8,327 bases of DNA from a bacterium (lineage in GTDB: Bacteria > Tectomicrobia > Entotheonellia > Entotheonellales > Entotheonellaceae): positions 1 to 8,327 of the forward strand of contig JAPULM010000348.1 of NCBI GenBank assembly GCA_027294925.1. Reading direction: 5' to 3'. Each line of letters starts with the position of its first letter. Position 1 is the stretch's first letter. A model generated the notes under the pieces. The model was given only the letters and a program-made list of their open reading frames with translations. It did not search any database and was not told where the DNA came from. Below, in pieces: positions 5,896 to 8,327 of this stretch. A program made the position numbers and the translations under genes.

Positions 5896-6918
5896 CTAAG
5901 CTACCAAGCGGAATGCAGCCGCGAACTGCTGCCATTTTGTTTCCGGCTCCGTCGCTGAAATTGGGAAATAGAGTGAGACGCGTTGCAAGACCCCCTCATA
6001 ACGTTGTCTGAGCTTGCTGGGTAGCTGCGCAGGACTGGCCACTACCGCAACCTGTTCGAGCAGTTCATCCGGCACCAGTTTTGGCATCGCTGCCATATCG
6101 CCTTTGCGCATCAGGTCGTTGAGTTCTTTACCGATGCTACCGTAGCCGTGATACTCGAGCAGAACACGATAGTTGGGGGTTGAGCCATAAAAGGCAATCT
6201 GCTGCCGCACGTCTTGCTCGGCAGCGTCCATCTCGGCTTGTGTCTCGCCGCTTACCGCAAACACCGGGGCGTAAAGTTCGATATCGTCCACGGTTCGATT
6301 GTTCAAACGGGCGCCCGCGTCGAGAGCCGGCCGTACAACGTCTCTGAGATAACCGGCAGAATGCATCGGGTGGACGTGAAAGCCATCTGCAACCTCACCT
6401 GCTGCACGGCACATGCGCGGGTTCACGCCAGCCAGATAGATCGGAATATGCGGCTGTTTAATGGGACCCGGATTGAAAAACGGATTCATTAATTTGAAGT
6501 GGTAGAATGGGCCTTGGTAACTGGGGTGGGCATCATTTTGGAACGTATCCCAGATAGCGCGAAGGCAACGGATGTAATCCGTCACCCGAGCCGCCGGGTG
6601 CTCAAAAGGCATCGAAAAGCGCCGCTCTACATGCGCCCGCACCTGGGTGCCAAGCCCAAGATGGAAACGTCCCTGGCTGGCTTGTTGCAAATCCCAGGCG
6701 ACCTGCGCCATGGTAAAGGGACTGCGCCCGAAGGCGACTGAAATGTTGGTGCCCACCTCGAGCCGCTCGGTAGCGGCGACGGTTAGCGCCAGGGGTAGAA
6801 AAGGGTCGTGGGCGGCTTCAAATGTCCAGACGCCATCAAATCCCATGCGTTCGAAACGCTGGGCTGCTTGGGTGATAGCGTTGAATGAGGTATAGGTCAT
6901 CTGGGTGTCAAGTTTCAT
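5896..6918 (-). CDS. LLM-class F420-dependent oxidoreductase (TIGR03617-type)
   Basis: This is a 340-residue luciferase-like TIM-barrel protein expected to use reduced or oxidised F420 (FMN in some relatives). Starting at MKLDTQMTY, it has FDGVWTFEAAHDPFLPL (28-43), VGTNISVAFGRSPF (55-68), the diagnostic GRFHLGLGTQVRAHVERRFS (83-102), and PIYLAGVNPRMCRAAGEVADGF (159-180). These blocks match the TIGR03617 subfamily closely. Substrates of that group are mostly unknown. The frame could open at 6969, but I chose ATG 6918 because AGAGGA lies 6 bases upstream, family members begin here, and 6969 falls inside the predicted -10 box. The gene is transcribed alone and converges on the crotonase operon. 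No F420 biosynthesis gene is in the window, so cofactor use is inferred from family. Confidence 0.92.
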   Translation of the reverse strand: MKLDTQMTYTSFNAITQAAQRFERMGFDGVWTFEAAHDPFLPLALTVAATERLEVGTNISVAFGRSPFTMAQVAWDLQQASQGRFHLGLGTQVRAHVERRFSMPFEHPAARVTDYIRCLRAIWDTFQNDAHPSYQGPFYHFKLMNPFFNPGPIKQPHIPIYLAGVNPRMCRAAGEVADGFHVHPMHSAGYLRDVVRPALDAGARLNNRTVDDIELYAPVFAVSGETQAEMDAAEQDVRQQIAFYGSTPNYRVLLEYHGYGSIGKELNDLMRKGDMAAMPKLVPDELLEQVAVVASPAQLPSKLRQRYEGVLQRVSLYFPISATEPETKWQQFAAAFRLVA

Positions 6919-6967
6919 CTGGTATCCTCTCGCATTCAGGGGACTCGTTAAGACCGCAAGGGTAAAC

Positions 6968-6980
6968 ATTATAGATTGTA
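6968..6980 (-). promoter_or_regulatory. -10 elements for the LLM oxidoreductase gene
   Basis: On the minus strand a perfect TATAAT (complement of 6968-6973) lies in an AT-rich patch, with an overlapping alternative TACAAT (complement of 6975-6980). The -35 region 17 bases above TATAAT reads GGCACA, which keeps only the ACA half of the consensus. Transcription would start about 45 bases before the ATG at 6918. Confidence 0.45.
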
Positions 6981-7127
6981 TAGATAAGGTTGTGCCTTAC
7001 CGCCCTGCTCATCGAAATACAGCTTCATTGCATGGCGGCAGATTAGGTAGTGAGTCGGCTGGTGGCTCTGAGGGGGGAAGGAACCCAAAACTCACCAGAA
7101 TACGGACGAAGCGGGATAGCCCAACCG

Positions 7128-7148
7128 GGGGTCTACGATATAGACCCC
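7128..7148. repeat. Inverted repeat GGGGTCTA-N5-TAGACCCC
   Basis: Perfect 8-base arms (7128-7135 and 7141-7148) surround the loop CGATA. No T-run follows on either strand, so it is not a standard terminator. Its GGGGTCT...CGA...ACCCC core resembles the hairpin at 7632-7648. Confidence 0.5.
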
Positions 7149-7183
7149 ATTCCCAACTGTACGAAATTGGTTCAGTTAGAGGT

Positions 7184-7220
7184 TATGGTTATCATCACCA
7201 GAACCATAGGTTTGATAACC
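7184..7220. repeat. Overlapping inverted repeats able to form alternative hairpins
   Basis: GGTTATCA (7187-7194) is the reverse complement of TGATAACC (7213-7220). TATGGTT (7184-7190) is the reverse complement of AACCATA (7202-7208). The two pairings share bases and exclude each other. No adjacent gene start or T-run shows that they regulate anything. Confidence 0.35.
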
Positions 7221-7285
7221 GTGGTTACAAAAGATGTAGAGGCAAAGGGTATCACATAACGTTACACCCTCAAAGCTTCTCACCT

Positions 7286-7570
7286 TTAAAGGTAAAAAGT
7301 CCTTGGCAGCGGCGTGGGTCCAATTGTACCCAAAGTATCAACAACATCTTGCCATGCTTCGCGTAGGGCTTCCGGGGTAGGCAGTTGGGTAAGAGGACGG
7401 ACCTGTGCTTCGTTGGTAGGCGGTGGAAGATGTGTCCAATGGGACACATTCTGAGTTGCTTGCCCGCTGCGTGGGGTATGGAACGCCTGAACTAGAATCC
7501 CAGCTTTGAAACGCCATGCAAGGTATATGGGAATCTGCACAGAGATATATTTCTGCAATCTCTGTGACAT
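7286..7570 (-). CDS. Hypothetical protein; possible fragment of a ParB-like/plasmid-type protein
   Basis: This is a 94-codon frame from ATG 7570 to TAA 7286. There is no recognisable ribosome binding site. The frame stays open only about 16 codons further upstream, to a TGA. Residues 48-79 contain LPPPTNEAQVRPL and LREAWQDVVDT. These resemble, from memory, the spacing NEAQVRPLxxL...QREAWQxVVxT found in ParB-like and plasmid-replication-associated proteins. In those proteins the motif lies inside a longer chain, whereas here the protein stops about 15 residues later. The N-terminal half (YISVQIPIYLAWRF) is not recognised. I read it as a probable leftover of a larger mobile-element gene, but it may be a chance frame. 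It lies in the gene-poor right end between two GGGGTC hairpins. Confidence 0.3.
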   Translation of the reverse strand: MSQRLQKYISVQIPIYLAWRFKAGILVQAFHTPRSGQATQNVSHWTHLPPPTNEAQVRPLTQLPTPEALREAWQDVVDTLGTIGPTPLPRTFYL

Positions 7571-7575
7571 GTCAC
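7564..7575. repeat. Perfect 12-base palindrome GTGACATGTCAC
   Basis: The sequence GTGACATGTCAC is fully self-complementary and covers the ATG of the hypothetical minus-strand frame. Palindromes with TGACA/TGTCA halves can be binding sites for dimeric regulators, but no regulator or promoter boxes point to one here. A second 12-base palindrome, ACCTTTAAAGGT, at 7282-7293 spans the stop of the same frame. Confidence 0.3.
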
Positions 7576-7631
7576 TGTCGGCACTGATCCAACCAGACCT
7601 CCCGGATTTTAACGGTCTCCATCAAAATGGT

Positions 7632-7648
7632 CGGGGTCTGCGACCCCG
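7632..7648. repeat. Hairpin CGGGGTC-TGC-GACCCCG
   Basis: Perfect 7-base arms (7632-7638 and 7642-7648) enclose a 3-base loop, and GG/CC pairs outside one mismatch could extend the stem. There is no T-run for termination. It shares a GGGGTCT-N-CGA core with the hairpin at 7128-7148. Confidence 0.5.
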
Positions 7649-7713
7649 CCCGATAAGGCAATTGCGCCGCTGCGTCCACTGCCTTTATCGACTCACGACA
7701 GGAATAACTTAAG

Positions 7714-7819
7714 GCCCCTCAGAGGCTTACACACGGATGGCAGCAGTTCTCTACCCTATCTGATAACGCCTGATAGCCTCAGCGTCAAATTGGAGTCCCA
7801 GACCCGATTTCTGAGGGGC
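7714..7819. repeat. 10-base inverted repeats GCCCCTCAGA / TCTGAGGGGC flanking about 86 bases
   Basis: GCCCCTCAGA at 7714-7723 is the exact reverse complement of TCTGAGGGGC at 7810-7819. The layout would fit the ends of a very small non-autonomous element, but there is no clear flanking target duplication. Pairs of this length at such spacing also arise by chance in a window of this size. Confidence 0.25.
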
Positions 7820-7839
7820 GACTTTGGAAATATTATATC

Positions 7840-8327
7840 GTGAAGGACAAAATCTTCAAACGAGCTCATCTCTTCTATGCCGTGGCGGTGCCGTTATGTC
7901 TCGCGTTCGTTCTGACCGTCGCGATGTTCATCAAGATGAGAGCATGGGAACAGGAACGAACCACGTTGACATTCGAGCGGCAAACAGCGACCTTGGGCAG
8001 GCGATCGAGAAGAGTATCGACAGCTATCTTGAAGTTCTGTACGCCGTCGGCAGTTTCTAAGCCTGCACGAGACAAGGGCATTCGGTTGCAGCAGATCATT
8101 GTCCCCAACCTCCAGGAGGCCTGTATTGATGAACAACGCATTGTCCAGGTGCTCACCAACCTGTTGGGCAATGCGGCGAAATTTACCCCTGAGGGGGGAG
8201 ACGTCGTGGTACGAGTTGAGGACGACCCGGAGCGGACAGCCTGCCTTCTGGTAGCGGTGAGCGATACCGGCCGGGGCATTGCACCAGAGCAATGCGGCCA
8301 CATTTTCGATCGGCTCTATCAGGTCCG
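7840..8327 (+). pseudogene. Sensor histidine kinase remnant (membrane anchor + CHASE start fused to HATPase_c), partial
   Basis: From GTG 7840 one frame stays open to the window end (162 codons). Residues 9-31 form a transmembrane helix, followed by WEQERTTLTFERQTATLG (36-53), which looks like the linker into a CHASE sensor domain. The continuation GQAIEKSIDSYLEVLYAVGSF lies in the other frame (about 7996-8057) and ends at TAA 8058, which points to a one-base deletion near 7987-7996. From about residue 78 the first frame holds HATPase_c: KGIRLQ, the N-box VLTNLLGNAAKFTPEGG (104-120), the G1 box VSDTGRGIAPE (140-150) and IFDRLYQ (155-161). The CHASE body and HisKA domain with the phospho-accepting histidine are missing, so autophosphorylation in the usual way is impossible. 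It is probably a pseudogene. The start has no good ribosome binding site. The 3' end lies outside the window. Confidence 0.7.

Larger units (their letters stand above)
6981..7281. other. About 300 bases without a supported gene; contains inverted repeats
   Basis: I see no credible coding frame here. Long open frames exist on the plus strand but lack a ribosome binding site and have low-complexity or arbitrary composition. The stretch contains a perfect 8-bp hairpin (7128-7148) and a cluster of overlapping repeats (7184-7220). It separates the metabolic genes from the decayed right end. Confidence 0.5.
7571..7839. other. Intergenic stretch with hairpins, no supported gene
   Basis: No frame here has both a start signal and recognisable protein sequence. 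The stretch holds the hairpin at 7632-7648 and a pair of 10-base inverted repeats 86 bases apart (7714-7723 and 7810-7819). It leads into the kinase remnant that starts at 7840. Confidence 0.45.

Noticed and set aside
6905..7366. 153-codon plus-strand frame over the LLM start and the repeat region
   Set aside because: It overlaps the promoter and the N-terminus of the LLM gene on the other strand, and its composition is low-complexity Arg/Gly/His-rich in the repeat part.
1..8327. CRISPR arrays, tRNA or rRNA genes, or a complete insertion sequence
   Set aside because: I saw no regularly spaced direct repeats, no cloverleaf or rRNA-like sequence, and no transposase frame with matched terminal repeats and target duplications.

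Overview
The window is a stretch of bacterial chromosome with ordinary metabolic genes at moderate GC. It ends on the right in a decayed, repeat-rich stretch. The sequence does not identify the species. An F420-dependent (LLM-class) oxidoreductase of the TIGR03617 type, several divergent crotonases, and a remnant of a CHASE-type sensor kinase suggest an uncultured environmental lineage with F420 chemistry, such as Tectomicrobia/Entotheonella-like, Chloroflexota or actinobacterial relatives. The thiamine gene looks more proteobacterial. This assignment is a weak inference.

Left block (1-3266, all minus strand). A SnoaL/NTF2-like protein is followed by a probable operon driven by a good sigma70-type promoter near 2769-2798. 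The operon runs: histidine phosphatase, then a 51-codon truncated M50 protease N-terminus (HEYGH), then a full M50 site-2-type protease (HEWGH), then a crotonase. The mini gene's stop overlaps the full protease's start as TGATG. Past the crotonase lie a perfect 13-bp hairpin (203-237) and a ribosome binding site plus start codon of another minus-strand gene that leaves the window at base 1.

Middle block (3477-5781, plus strand). A divergent intergenic region carries a TTGATT-N17-TATAAC promoter for crotonase - thiE - PaaG-like crotonase. The first gap is 12 bases and the second 55, so the three are probably one transcript. The LLM oxidoreductase (5896-6918) converges on this block from the right and has its own TATAAT element.

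Right block (about 6975-8327). There is no intact gene here. It holds several inverted repeats, a short minus-strand ORF with a possible ParB-like/plasmid-type sequence signature, and a histidine kinase remnant. In the remnant a membrane anchor and the first residues of a CHASE domain are joined almost directly to an HATPase_c domain. The CHASE body and the phospho-accepting HisKA domain are missing.

Taken together, the three crotonases and the SnoaL-like and LLM proteins suggest acyl-CoA or hydrophobic-substrate catabolism, but no complete pathway is present. I see no convincing new defence, CRISPR or mobile system. The most unusual features are the overlapping truncated/full M50 pair, the three crotonases that each lack the canonical glutamate pair, and the collapsed kinase.
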